Shown piece by piece: positions 50,839 through 60,632 of a stretch of DNA of 64,000 nucleotides. The notes beneath the pieces were generated by a model. The model was given only the letters and a program-made list of their open reading frames with translations. It had not been told where the DNA came from and searched no databases. The stretch's first letter is position 1; each line of letters begins with the position of its first letter. A program made the position numbers and the translations under genes. The DNA comes from Mycobacterium sp. 852014-52450_SCH5900713 (GTDB lineage Bacteria; Actinomycetota; Actinomycetes; Mycobacteriales; Mycobacteriaceae): NCBI RefSeq assembly GCF_001667075.1, contig NZ_LZIL01000035.1:62001-126000 (forward strand), written 5' to 3'.

Positions 50839-50851
50839 GGGAGATACAGAC

Positions 50852-53800
50852 GTGACGATCCACGAGCACGACCGGATGTCCGCTGACCGCGATGGAAAAG
50901 GCCCCCACGCGGCAGCCGGTGACACCCACGCTCTGGTCGACCGACTGACGGCCGGCGAGCCGTACGCCGTTGCGTTCAGCGGCCAGGGCAGCGCCTGGCT
51001 GGAAACCCTCGAAGAACTCGTGTCGTCCGCCGGCATCGAATCCGACTTGGCAACGCTGGCCGGTGAGGTGGAACTGCTGCTCGAGCCGGTCGCCAAAGAG
51101 TTAGTGGTGGTACGGCCGATCGGTTTCGAGCCGCTCGCCTGGGTGCGCGCGCTGGCGGCCGAGGATCCCGTCCCGTCGGACAAGCACCTGACGTCCGCCG
51201 CGGTGTCCATCCCGGGCGTGCTGCTCACCCAGATCGCGGCCGTGCGCGCGCTGGCCCGCCAAGGCATGGACCTCAATGCCACCCCGCCGGTGGCCGTCGC
51301 CGGGCATTCGCAAGGGGTGCTCGCGGTCGAGGCGCTCAGGGCCGGGGGCGCCCGCGACGCAGAGCTGCTGGCAATGGCCCAGCTCATCGGCGCGGCCGGG
51401 ACGCTGGTCGCCCGCAGGCGCGGCATCTCCGTGCTCGGCGACCGCCCGCCCATGGTGTCGGTGACCAACGCCGACCCCGAGCGCATCAGCCGGCTGCTCG
51501 ACGAGTTCGCGCAAGACGTCCGCACCGTGCTGCCGCCGGTGCTGTCCATCCGCAACGGCCGGCGCTCGGTCGTCATCACCGGCACCCCCGAACAGCTGTC
51601 CCGGTTCGAGCTCTACTGCCAGCAGATCTCGGAGAAGGAGGAGGCCGCCCGCAAGAACAAGCTCCGCGGCGGGGACGTCTTCTCGCCGGTCTTCGATCCG
51701 GTGCAGGTGGAGGTCGGCTTCCACACGCCCCGGTTGGCCGACGGCATCGACATCGTCGGCGGCTGGGCCGAGAAGGTGGGGCTCGATGTCGCGCTGGCCC
51801 GTGAGCTGACCGAAGCGATCCTGGTGCGACGTGTCGACTGGGTCGAAGAGATCAGCCGCGTCCACGAGGCCGGTGCGCGCTGGATCCTCGACCTGGGACC
51901 CGGCGACATCCTGACCCGGCTGACCGCGCCGGTGATCCGCGGCCTGGGCGTCGGCATCGTGCCCGCCGCGACCCGCGGCGGGCAGCGCAACCTCTTCACC
52001 GTCGGGGCCGTCCCCGAGGTGGCGCGGGCGTGGTCGACCTACGCTCCGACCGTCGTTCGCCTTCCCGACGGCAGGGTCAAGCTCTCGACGAAGTTCACTC
52101 GGTTGACGGGACGCTCGCCGATACTGCTGGCGGGCATGACCCCGACCACCGTCGACGCCAAGATCGTCGCCGCCGCGGCCAACGCCGGGCACTGGGCCGA
52201 GCTGGCGGGCGGTGGGCAGGTCACCGAGGAAATCTTCGCCGGTCGCGTCGATGAGCTCGCCACGCTGCTCGAGCCCGGCCGCACGTATCAGTTCAACGCG
52301 CTGTTCCTCGACCCCTATCTGTGGAAGCTGCAGGTCGGCGGAAAGCGGTTGGTGCAGAAGGCGCGTCAGTCCGGCGCGGCCATCGACGGCCTGGTGATCA
52401 GTGCCGGCATCCCGGATCTCGAGGATGCCGTCGAGCTGATCGAGGAATTGAACGACGTCGGCATCAGTCACGTCGTGTTCAAGCCCGGCACGGTCGAACA
52501 GATCCGCTCGGTCATCCGCATCGCGACCGAGGTGCCCACCAAGCCGGTGATCATGCACATCGAGGGTGGCCGCGCCGGTGGTCACCATTCGTGGGAAGAC
52601 CTCGACGACCTGCTGCTGGCAACGTATTCGGAGTTGCGGTCGCGCCCCAACATCACCGTCTGCGTGGGTGGCGGCATCGGCACGCCCGAGCGGGCGGCCG
52701 AGTACTTGTCCGGGCGGTGGGCGCAGGCCTACGGCTTCCCGCTGATGCCGATCGACGGCATCCTGGTCGGCACCGCGGCGATGGCGACCAAGGAGGCCAC
52801 CACGTCGCCTTCGGTCAAGCGGATGCTGGTCGAGACGCAAGGCACCGAACAGTGGGTCGGCGCCGGAAAAGCCGTGGGCGGCATGGCTTCCAGCCGCAGC
52901 CAGCTGGGTGCCGACATCCACGAGATCGACAACAGCGCTTCGCGGTGCGGCCGGCTGCTCGACGAGGTCGCCGGTGACGGGGAGGCCGTCGCCGAGCGTC
53001 GCGACGAGATCATCGCGGCGATGGCCAACACCGCCAAGCCGTACTTCGGCGACGTCGCCGACATGACGTACTTGCAGTGGTTGCAGCGCTATGTCGAGCT
53101 GACCATCGGCGAGGGCAACTCCACCGCCGACACCGCCGCACCGGGCAGCCCATGGCTGGCCGACACCTGGCGCGACCGGTTCCAGCAAATGCTGCAGCGC
53201 GCCGAAGCCCGTCTGCACGCAAACGATTCCGGCCCGATCGAGACGCTGTTCGATGACCCCGCGCTACTGGAAAGCCCCCAGCAGGCCATCGCCACGCTGC
53301 TCGCGGAGTACCCCGACGCCGAGACCGTGCAGCTGCACCCGGCCGACGTCCCATTCTTCGTCACCCTGTGCAAGACGCTGGGTAAGCCGGTCAACTTCGT
53401 GCCGGTCATCGACAAGGACGTGCGGCGCTGGTGGCGCAGCGACTCGCTGTGGCAGGCGCACGATGCCCGCTACGACGCCGACCAGGTGTGCATCATCCCG
53501 GGCACCGCGGCCGTGGCCGGCATCACCCGCATGGACGAGCCCGTCGGTGAACTGCTGGACCGCTTCGAGCAGACCGCCATCGACGAGGTGTTGTCCTCCG
53601 GTGGTCAGGCGCGGGACGTCGCGTCGCGTCGGCTGGGTCGCCCCGACGTGACCGGGCCGCTCGCCGTCGTGCTCGACGCTCCCGACGTGCAGTGGGCCGG
53701 CCGCACCGCTATCAACCCGGTACACCGAATCGCCGACCCCGCCGACTGGCTCGTGCACGAAGGCTCTGAAGGCCCCGAGAGCCGTCGTGCTACGCACTCG

Positions 53801-56800
53801 TTCACGGGCGCGCGGCTTGAGGTCGACGGCGACCGAGTGGTGCTGAGTGTCCCGGTGTCGGGCATCTGGATCGACATCCCGTTCACGTTGCCCCGCAACA
53901 CGATTGACGGTGGCACCCCGGTGGTGTCCACCGAAGACGCCGCGACCGCCATGCGCGCGGTGCTGGCGATCGCCGCCGGAGTCGACGGGCCGGAATTCCT
54001 GCCGGCCGTCGTCGACGGGACCGCCACGGTCTCGGTGGACTGGGACCCCGAGCGGGTCGCCGACCACACCGGAGTCACCGCCACCTTTGGGGAGCCGTTG
54101 GCCCCCGGTCTCACTACCGTGCCCGACGCGCTGGTCGGCCTGTGCTGGCCTGCGGTCTTCGCGGCGATCGGCTCGGCGGTAACCGACGCCGGCGTCCCCG
54201 TCGTGGAGGGCCTGCTGAGTCTGGTCCACCTCGACCACGCCGCCCACGTGGTTGGTGCACTGCCCAAGGTCGCGGCCGAATTGACCGTCACCGCAACGGC
54301 TTCGCCGGCCATCGACACGGACATGGGCCGCGTCGTCCGCGTCTCGGTGACGATCGCCGACCCCAACGGCGCGACGATCGCCACCCTCGATGAGCGGTTC
54401 GCGATCCTAGGGCGCACGGGTGCCGCCGAACTCACCGAGCCGGTGCGGGCCGGCGGCGCAGTGTCGGAGAACGCGACCGACACCCCGCGTCGCCGCCGCC
54501 GCGACGTCCGGCTGACCGCCCCGGTCGACATGCGGCCGTTCGCCGTGGTTTCCGGCGATCACAACCCGATCCACACCGACCGGGCCGCCGCCTTGCTGGC
54601 CGGTCTGGAATCGCCCATCGTGCACGGCATGTGGTTGTCGGCCGCCGCGCAGCACGCGGTGACCGCCACCGACGGCCAGGCGCGCCCCCCGGCCCGGCTG
54701 GTCGGCTGGACCGCGCGGTTCCTGGGCATGGTGCGCCCCGGCGATGAGGTCGACTTCCGCGTCGAGCGTGTCGGGATCGACCAGGGCGCAGAGGTTTTGG
54801 ATGTCTCCGCCCGCATAGGGTCGGACCTGGTGATGTCGGCGACGGCCCGACTGGCCGCCCCGCACACGGTTTATGCCTTCCCCGGCCAGGGGATTCAGCA
54901 CAAGGGCATGGGCATGGATGTGCGCGCCCGGTCCAAGGCCGCCCGCAAGGTGTGGGACAAAGCGGACAAGTTCACCCGCGACACGCTGGGCTTCTCGGTG
55001 CTGCACGTGGTGCGCGACAATCCGACCAGCATCATTGCCAGCGGCGTGCACTACAACCACCCCGAGGGGGTGCTGTACCTGACGCAGTTCACCCAGGTCG
55101 CGATGGCGACCGTTGCGGCGGCGCAGGTCGCCGAGATGCGTGAGCAGGGCGCGTTCGTCGAAGATGCCATTGCCTGCGGCCACTCCGTCGGGGAGTACAC
55201 CGCGCTGGCCTGCGTCACGGGGATTTACGAGCTGGAAGCCTTGCTGGAGACGGTGTTCCACCGCGGCTCCAAGATGCACGACATCGTGCCGCGCGACGAG
55301 CTGGGCCGTTCCAACTACCGGCTGGCAGCGATCCGGCCGTCGCAGATCGACCTGCCGGACGACGAGGTGCCCGCGTTCGTCGCCGAAATCGCCGACCGCA
55401 CCGGGGAATTCCTGGAGATCGTGAACTTCAACCTGCGCGGTTCGCAGTATGCGATCGCCGGCACGGTCCGCGGTCTGGAGGAGCTGGAAGCCGAGGTCGA
55501 GCGCCGTCGCGAGCTCACTGGAGGCAAGCGCTCGTTCATCCTGGTGCCCGGCATCGACGTGCCGTTCCACTCGCGGGTGTTGCGCGTCGGGGTGGCCGAA
55601 TTCCGCCGCTCGCTGGAACGCGTCATGCCGCGGGACAAGAATCCCGACGTCATCATCGGGCGCTACATCCCCAACCTGGTGCCGCGTCCGTTCACCCTGG
55701 ACCGTGATTTCATCCAGGAGATCCGTGACCTGGTGCCCGCCGAGCCGCTCGACGAGATCCTCGCCGACTACGACACCTGGCTCGCAGAGCGCCGAAACGA
55801 CATGGCGCGCATCGTCTTGATCGAGCTGCTGGCATGGCAGTTCGCGAGCCCGGTGCGCTGGATCGAGACGCAGGACCTGCTGTTCACCGAAGAGGCCGCG
55901 GGCGGCCTGGGCGTGGAGCGGTTCGTCGAGATCGGCGTGAAGTCGGCGCCGACCGTCGCCGGACTGGCCACCAACACCCTCAAGCTGCCCGAATATGCCC
56001 ACAGCACAGTCGAAGTGCTCAACGCCGAGCGCGACGCCGCGGTGCTGTTCGCCACTGACACCGACCCCGAGCCGGAGCCGGAGGCTGACGAGCCGGCCGC
56101 CGAGGCCGCCGAGGGGGCGGCCACCGTGGAGGCCGCACCGGCGGCGCCGGCACCCGCTGCCGCGTCTTCCGGCCCGCGCCCCGACGACATCGGGTTCGAC
56201 GCCGCCGATGCCACCCTGGCGTTGATCGCGCTGTCGGCCAAGATGCGCATCGACCAGATCGAGGAGCTGGACTCCATCGAGTCCATCACCGACGGTGCCT
56301 CGTCTCGGCGCAACCAGCTGCTGGTGGACCTCGGTTCGGAGCTGAACCTGGGCGCCATCGACGGTGCCGCCGAGGCCGACCTGGCCGGGCTGCGGTCGCA
56401 GGTGACCAAGCTGGCGCGCACCTACAAGCCCTTCGGCCCAGTGCTTTCCGACGCGATCAACGATCAGCTGCGTACGGTGCTGGGGCCCTCGGGCAAGCGG
56501 CCCGGCGCCATCGCCGAGCGGGTCAAGAAGACGTGGGAGCTCGGCGACGGTTGGGCCAAGCACGTCACGGTCGAAGTGGCGCTGGGAACCCGCGAGGGCA
56601 CCAGCGTGCGCGGCGGCGCGATGGGCCACCTGCACGAGGGTGCGCTGGCCGACGCCGCCTCGGTCGACAAGGTCATCGACGCCGCCGTCACATCTGTCGC
56701 CGCGCGCCGCGGCATCCCGGTGGCGCTGCCATCGTCGGGCGGCGGCGGAGGGGCGACCGTTGACGCGGCCGCGTTGAGCGAATTCACCGATCAGATCACC

Positions 56801-59800
56801 GGTCGCGACGGGGTGCTTGCTTCGGCGGCCCGCCTCATCCTGGGCCAGTTGGGCCACGACGACCCGATCAGCGCGGCGCCGGCGGCCACCGACGCCGAGC
56901 TCATCGACCTGGTCACCGCCGAACTCGGCGCGGACTGGCCACGTCTGGTGGCGCCGGCTTTCGACGCCAAGAAAGCCGTCGTGTTCGACGACCGGTGGGC
57001 CAGCGCGCGGGAGGACCTGGTCAAGCTCTGGCTGACCGACGAGGGTGACATCGACGCCCAGTGGAAGAGCCTGTCCGAAAGGTTCGAGGGCGCAGGCCAC
57101 GTCGTCGCGACCCAGGCCACCTGGTGGCAGGGCAAATCGCTGGCCGCCGGTCGCCAGATTCACGCGTCGCTGTACGGCCGCATCGCCGCCGGCGCCGAGA
57201 ACCCCGATCCCGGCCCCTACAGCAGCGAAGTCGCCGTCGTGACAGGCGCTTCGAAGGGCTCGATCGCGGCGTCGGTCGTGGCGCGACTGCTCGACGGCGG
57301 CGCCACCGTCATCGCCACCACGTCGAAGCTCGACGACGAGCGGCTGGCCTTCTACCGCGGGCTGTACCGTGACCACGCGCGGTACGGTGCGGCGCTGTGG
57401 GTGGTGGCCGCCAACATGGCGTCCTACTCGGACATCGACGCACTGGTCGAATGGATCGGTACGGAGCAGACCGAAAGCCTTGGGCCGCAATCCATTCACA
57501 TCAAGGACGCGCAGACTCCCACGCTGCTGTTCCCGTTCGCGGCGCCGCGCGTCGCGGGCGACCTCTCGGAGGCCGGCTCGCGCTCCGAGATGGAGATGAA
57601 GGTCCTGCTCTGGGCGGTGCAGCGATTGATCGGCGGGCTGTCCAAGATCGGCGCCGAGCGCGACATCGCGTCACGGCTGCACGTGGTGCTGCCCGGGTCG
57701 CCCAACCGCGGAATGTTCGGCGGGGACGGCGCCTATGGCGAGGCCAAGTCGGCCCTGGACGCCCTGGTGAGCCGCTGGCACGCCGAGTCCTCCTGGGCCG
57801 CAAGGGTTAGCCTCGCGCACGCGTTGATCGGCTGGACCCGCGGCACCGGGTTGATGGGCCACAACGACGCCATCGTCGAGGCCGTCGAGGAGGCCGGTGT
57901 CACCACGTATTCCACCGAGCAGATGGCGACCATGCTGCTGGACCTCTGCGACGTCGAGTCGAAGGTCGCGGCGGCCGGCGCGCCGATCAAGGCGGATCTG
58001 ACCGGCGGCCTCGCCGAGGCCAACCTCGACATGGCCGAACTGGCCGCCAAGGCGCGCGAGCAGGTCACGTCGGGTGAGCAGGCCACGGGCGACACGGCGG
58101 CCGAAGGCACCATCGCCGCGCTGCCGTCGCCGCCGCGCGGCTTCACCCCCGCGCCGCCCCCGGAATGGGACGACCTGGACGTCGACCCGGCCGACCTGGT
58201 GGTGATCGTCGGTGGCGCCGAGCTCGGCCCGTACGGTTCGTCGCGCACCCGCTTCGAGATGGAGGTGGACAACGAACTGTCGGCCGCCGGCGTCCTGGAA
58301 CTGGCCTGGACCACCGGACTGATCCGCTGGGAGGACGACCCCCAACCTGGTTGGTACGACACGGAATCCGGCGACCTGGTGGACGAAGCCGAGCTGGTCG
58401 AGCGCTACCACGACACCGTGGTCGAGCGGGTGGGCATTCGCGAGTTCGTCGACGACGGCGCCATCGACCCCGACCACGCGTCGCCGTTGCTGGTGTCGGT
58501 GTTCCTGGACAAGGACTTCACCTTCGTCGTCTCGTCGGAGGCCGACGCTCGCGCGTTCGTCGAGTTCGATCCCGAGCACACGGTGGTGCGGCCGGTTCCC
58601 GATTCAAGCGACTGGCAGGTGACGCGCAAGGCTGGCACCGAGATTCGGGTGCCGCGCAAGACCAAGTTGTCGCGGGTCGTCGGCGCGCAGATCCCCAGCG
58701 GGTTCGATCCGACCGTGTACGGCATCAGCCAGGACATGGCCAGTTCCACCGACCGGGTGGCGCTGTGGAACATCGTCGCGACCGTGGACGCGTTCTTGTC
58801 TTCGGGATTCACCCCGACCGAGTTGATGCGGTGGGTGCACCCGGGCCTGGTGGCCAGCACGCAGGGCACCGGCATGGGCGGGATGACGTCGATGCAGACC
58901 ATGTATCACGGCAACCTGCTCGGCCGGAACAAGCCGAACGACATCCTGCAGGAAGTGCTGCCGAATGTCGTTGCTGCGCACGTCATTCAGAGTTACGTCG
59001 GTAGCTACGGCGCGATGATCCACCCGGTCGGCGCGTGCGCGACCGCGGCGGTGTCGGTCGAGGAGGGCGTCGACAAGATCCGTCTCGGCAAGGCCGAGCT
59101 GGTGGTGGCCGGCGGATTCGACGACCTGACGCTGGAAGCGATCATCGGCTTCGGTGACATGGCGGCCACGGCCGACACTTCCATGATGCGGGGCCGGGGC
59201 ATTCACGACTCGAAGTTCTCCCGGCCCAACGACCGGCGCCGGCTCGGCTTCGTCGAGGCGCAGGGCGGCGGCACCATCCTGCTCGCGCGCGGCGACCTGG
59301 CCCTGAAGATGGGTCTGCCGGTGCTGGCCGTGGTGGCCTACGCGCAGTCGTTCGCCGACGGCGTGCACACCTCGATCCCGGCACCGGGACTGGGCGCGCT
59401 GGGCGCCGGTCGCGGCGGCAGGGACTCGGCGCTGGCGCGCTCGCTGGCCAAGCTCGGCGTCGGGGCCGACGACATCGCGGTGATCTCTAAGCACGACACG
59501 TCCACGCTGGCCAACGATCCCAACGAGACCGAGCTGCACGAGCGGCTGGCGGACTCGTTGGGCCGCTCCGAGGGTGCCCCGCTGTTCGTGGTGTCGCAGA
59601 AGAGCCTCACGGGCCACGCCAAGGGCGGTGCCGCGGTGTTCCAGATGATGGGCCTGTGCCAGATGCTGCGCGACGGGGTGATCCCGCCCAACCGCAGCCT
59701 GGATTGTGTCGACGACGAACTGGCCGGGTCGGCGCACTTCGTCTGGGTGCGCGAGACGCTGCGGCTGGGCGAGAAGTTCCCGCTCAAGGCGGGGATGCTG

Positions 59801-60097
59801 ACCAGCCTCGGGTTCGGCCACGTGTCCGGACTCGTGGCGCTGGTGCACCCGCAGGCGTTCATTGCCTCGCTGGACGCCGATCAGCGCGCCGACTACCAGC
59901 GGCGTGCCGAGGCGCGGCTGCTGGCCGGTCAGCGCCGGTTGGCCTCGGCCATCGCCGGCGGCGCGCCGATGTACGAGCGGCCGTCGGGTCGTCGCTTCGA
60001 CCATGACGCGCCGGAGAAGCGCCAGGAGGCGGCGATGCTGCTGAACCCCGCGTCGCGGCTGGGTGAGGGCGAGGCCTACGAGGTCTCGGCCGGATGA
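50852..60097 (+). CDS. fas: Type I fatty acid synthase
   Basis: This 3081-residue multienzyme makes the C16-C26 acyl-CoAs that feed phospholipids and mycolic acids. Domains in order: acetyltransferase (GHSQG, Ser153), enoyl reductase (from ~residue 418, LAGMTPTTVDAK; GGRAGGHHSWEDL), MaoC-type dehydratase (~1230, SGDHNPIHTDRAA), malonyl/palmitoyl transferase (~1340, GHSVG, Ser1445), acyl carrier (Ser1817 in DGASSRRN as phosphopantetheine site), ketoreductase (~2125, VVTGASKGSIA) and ketosynthase (Cys2729 in VGACATA; SLTGHAKGG). The GTG start with GGGAG and the beginning MTIHEHDR agree with the mycobacterial orthologue. No disruption is seen. Confidence 0.99.
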   Translation: MTIHEHDRMSADRDGKGPHAAAGDTHALVDRLTAGEPYAVAFSGQGSAWLETLEELVSSAGIESDLATLAGEVELLLEPVAKELVVVRPIGFEPLAWVRALAAEDPVPSDKHLTSAAVSIPGVLLTQIAAVRALARQGMDLNATPPVAVAGHSQGVLAVEALRAGGARDAELLAMAQLIGAAGTLVARRRGISVLGDRPPMVSVTNADPERISRLLDEFAQDVRTVLPPVLSIRNGRRSVVITGTPEQLSRFELYCQQISEKEEAARKNKLRGGDVFSPVFDPVQVEVGFHTPRLADGIDIVGGWAEKVGLDVALARELTEAILVRRVDWVEEISRVHEAGARWILDLGPGDILTRLTAPVIRGLGVGIVPAATRGGQRNLFTVGAVPEVARAWSTYAPTVVRLPDGRVKLSTKFTRLTGRSPILLAGMTPTTVDAKIVAAAANAGHWAELAGGGQVTEEIFAGRVDELATLLEPGRTYQFNALFLDPYLWKLQVGGKRLVQKARQSGAAIDGLVISAGIPDLEDAVELIEELNDVGISHVVFKPGTVEQIRSVIRIATEVPTKPVIMHIEGGRAGGHHSWEDLDDLLLATYSELRSRPNITVCVGGGIGTPERAAEYLSGRWAQAYGFPLMPIDGILVGTAAMATKEATTSPSVKRMLVETQGTEQWVGAGKAVGGMASSRSQLGADIHEIDNSASRCGRLLDEVAGDGEAVAERRDEIIAAMANTAKPYFGDVADMTYLQWLQRYVELTIGEGNSTADTAAPGSPWLADTWRDRFQQMLQRAEARLHANDSGPIETLFDDPALLESPQQAIATLLAEYPDAETVQLHPADVPFFVTLCKTLGKPVNFVPVIDKDVRRWWRSDSLWQAHDARYDADQVCIIPGTAAVAGITRMDEPVGELLDRFEQTAIDEVLSSGGQARDVASRRLGRPDVTGPLAVVLDAPDVQWAGRTAINPVHRIADPADWLVHEGSEGPESRRATHSFTGARLEVDGDRVVLSVPVSGIWIDIPFTLPRNTIDGGTPVVSTEDAATAMRAVLAIAAGVDGPEFLPAVVDGTATVSVDWDPERVADHTGVTATFGEPLAPGLTTVPDALVGLCWPAVFAAIGSAVTDAGVPVVEGLLSLVHLDHAAHVVGALPKVAAELTVTATASPAIDTDMGRVVRVSVTIADPNGATIATLDERFAILGRTGAAELTEPVRAGGAVSENATDTPRRRRRDVRLTAPVDMRPFAVVSGDHNPIHTDRAAALLAGLESPIVHGMWLSAAAQHAVTATDGQARPPARLVGWTARFLGMVRPGDEVDFRVERVGIDQGAEVLDVSARIGSDLVMSATARLAAPHTVYAFPGQGIQHKGMGMDVRARSKAARKVWDKADKFTRDTLGFSVLHVVRDNPTSIIASGVHYNHPEGVLYLTQFTQVAMATVAAAQVAEMREQGAFVEDAIACGHSVGEYTALACVTGIYELEALLETVFHRGSKMHDIVPRDELGRSNYRLAAIRPSQIDLPDDEVPAFVAEIADRTGEFLEIVNFNLRGSQYAIAGTVRGLEELEAEVERRRELTGGKRSFILVPGIDVPFHSRVLRVGVAEFRRSLERVMPRDKNPDVIIGRYIPNLVPRPFTLDRDFIQEIRDLVPAEPLDEILADYDTWLAERRNDMARIVLIELLAWQFASPVRWIETQDLLFTEEAAGGLGVERFVEIGVKSAPTVAGLATNTLKLPEYAHSTVEVLNAERDAAVLFATDTDPEPEPEADEPAAEAAEGAATVEAAPAAPAPAAASSGPRPDDIGFDAADATLALIALSAKMRIDQIEELDSIESITDGASSRRNQLLVDLGSELNLGAIDGAAEADLAGLRSQVTKLARTYKPFGPVLSDAINDQLRTVLGPSGKRPGAIAERVKKTWELGDGWAKHVTVEVALGTREGTSVRGGAMGHLHEGALADAASVDKVIDAAVTSVAARRGIPVALPSSGGGGGATVDAAALSEFTDQITGRDGVLASAARLILGQLGHDDPISAAPAATDAELIDLVTAELGADWPRLVAPAFDAKKAVVFDDRWASAREDLVKLWLTDEGDIDAQWKSLSERFEGAGHVVATQATWWQGKSLAAGRQIHASLYGRIAAGAENPDPGPYSSEVAVVTGASKGSIAASVVARLLDGGATVIATTSKLDDERLAFYRGLYRDHARYGAALWVVAANMASYSDIDALVEWIGTEQTESLGPQSIHIKDAQTPTLLFPFAAPRVAGDLSEAGSRSEMEMKVLLWAVQRLIGGLSKIGAERDIASRLHVVLPGSPNRGMFGGDGAYGEAKSALDALVSRWHAESSWAARVSLAHALIGWTRGTGLMGHNDAIVEAVEEAGVTTYSTEQMATMLLDLCDVESKVAAAGAPIKADLTGGLAEANLDMAELAAKAREQVTSGEQATGDTAAEGTIAALPSPPRGFTPAPPPEWDDLDVDPADLVVIVGGAELGPYGSSRTRFEMEVDNELSAAGVLELAWTTGLIRWEDDPQPGWYDTESGDLVDEAELVERYHDTVVERVGIREFVDDGAIDPDHASPLLVSVFLDKDFTFVVSSEADARAFVEFDPEHTVVRPVPDSSDWQVTRKAGTEIRVPRKTKLSRVVGAQIPSGFDPTVYGISQDMASSTDRVALWNIVATVDAFLSSGFTPTELMRWVHPGLVASTQGTGMGGMTSMQTMYHGNLLGRNKPNDILQEVLPNVVAAHVIQSYVGSYGAMIHPVGACATAAVSVEEGVDKIRLGKAELVVAGGFDDLTLEAIIGFGDMAATADTSMMRGRGIHDSKFSRPNDRRRLGFVEAQGGGTILLARGDLALKMGLPVLAVVAYAQSFADGVHTSIPAPGLGALGAGRGGRDSALARSLAKLGVGADDIAVISKHDTSTLANDPNETELHERLADSLGRSEGAPLFVVSQKSLTGHAKGGAAVFQMMGLCQMLRDGVIPPNRSLDCVDDELAGSAHFVWVRETLRLGEKFPLKAGMLTSLGFGHVSGLVALVHPQAFIASLDADQRADYQRRAEARLLAGQRRLASAIAGGAPMYERPSGRRFDHDAPEKRQEAAMLLNPASRLGEGEAYEVSAG

Positions 60098-60128
60098 CGT
60101 CGTCGACCGTCCGTTAGCCTGGCGTCCC

Positions 60129-60521
60129 ATGGGAATTGTCGGTGTGGGGATCGACGTCGTCTCCATCCGTGATTTCGCCGAGCAGGTCGACCAGCCGGGA
60201 ACCGTCTTCTCCGAGACGTTCACGCCGGGTGAGCGCCGCGACGCGTCGGACAAGAGCTCTTCGGCGGCTAGGCACCTGGCGGCCCGCTGGGCGGCGAAAG
60301 AGGCGGTGATCAAGGCCTGGTCGGGATCCCGCTTCGCGCAACGGCCGGTGCTACCCGAGGACATCCACCGCGATATCGAGGTGGTCACCGACATGTGGGG
60401 GCGGCCCCGGGTGCGGCTGAGTGGTGACATCGCCAAGCATCTGGCCGACGTGACGATTCACGTGTCGCTGACGCACGAGGGGGACACCGCCGCCGCGGTG
60501 GCGATCCTGGAGACGACCTGA
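60129..60521 (+). CDS. acpS: Holo-acyl-carrier-protein synthase
   Basis: This 130-residue enzyme transfers 4'-phosphopantetheine from CoA to acyl carriers, including Ser1817 of the adjacent FAS. VGIDVVSI (metal Asp) and ARWAAKEAVIKAWS (catalytic Glu/Lys) are the AcpS motifs, and the length is that of mycobacterial AcpS. ATG 60129 begins directly at the first strand. The gene lies 31 bp after fas and is probably co-transcribed, so synthase and activator are made together. A paired palindromic repeat follows its stop. Confidence 0.97.
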   Translation: MGIVGVGIDVVSIRDFAEQVDQPGTVFSETFTPGERRDASDKSSSAARHLAARWAAKEAVIKAWSGSRFAQRPVLPEDIHRDIEVVTDMWGRPRVRLSGDIAKHLADVTIHVSLTHEGDTAAAVAILETT

Positions 60522-60532
60522 GCGTTGCCGAG

Positions 60533-60580
60533 CGTCACGCCCGCGTGACTGTCGACGTTCAGCGTCACGCCAGCGTGTCC
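60533..60580. repeat. Paired GTCACGC..GCGTGAC palindromes, copy B
   Basis: CGTCACGCCCGCGTGACT and CGTCACGCCAGCGTGTCC start 30 bp apart, separated by 12 bp, exactly as in copy A at 11786-11833. They begin 11 bp after the acpS stop. Each has 7-8-bp arms. A terminator or a dispersed repeat family is likely. Confidence 0.6.
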
Positions 60581-60632
60581 TCCGAAAGCGGGGGTGCCTC
60601 CAGCTCGGCGCAAGCCGACTAGCCTCGAGATC

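Larger units (their letters stand above)
50313..50851. other. Intergenic region upstream of fas
   Basis: This 539-bp gap holds the likely fas promoter. The stretch 50455-50520 is A/T-rich and contains an 11-bp-period direct repeat and an inverted repeat, listed separately. A 60-codon open frame lies between 50656 and 50838. The rest shows nothing recognisable. Confidence 0.7.

Noticed and set aside
54407..57499. 1030-residue open frame on the minus strand inside fas
   Set aside because: It is antisense to a verified fas coding frame and reads as low-complexity Arg/Gly/His-rich sequence, the usual shadow of high-GC codon bias. The same holds for 51101-53218 and 58604-60436.
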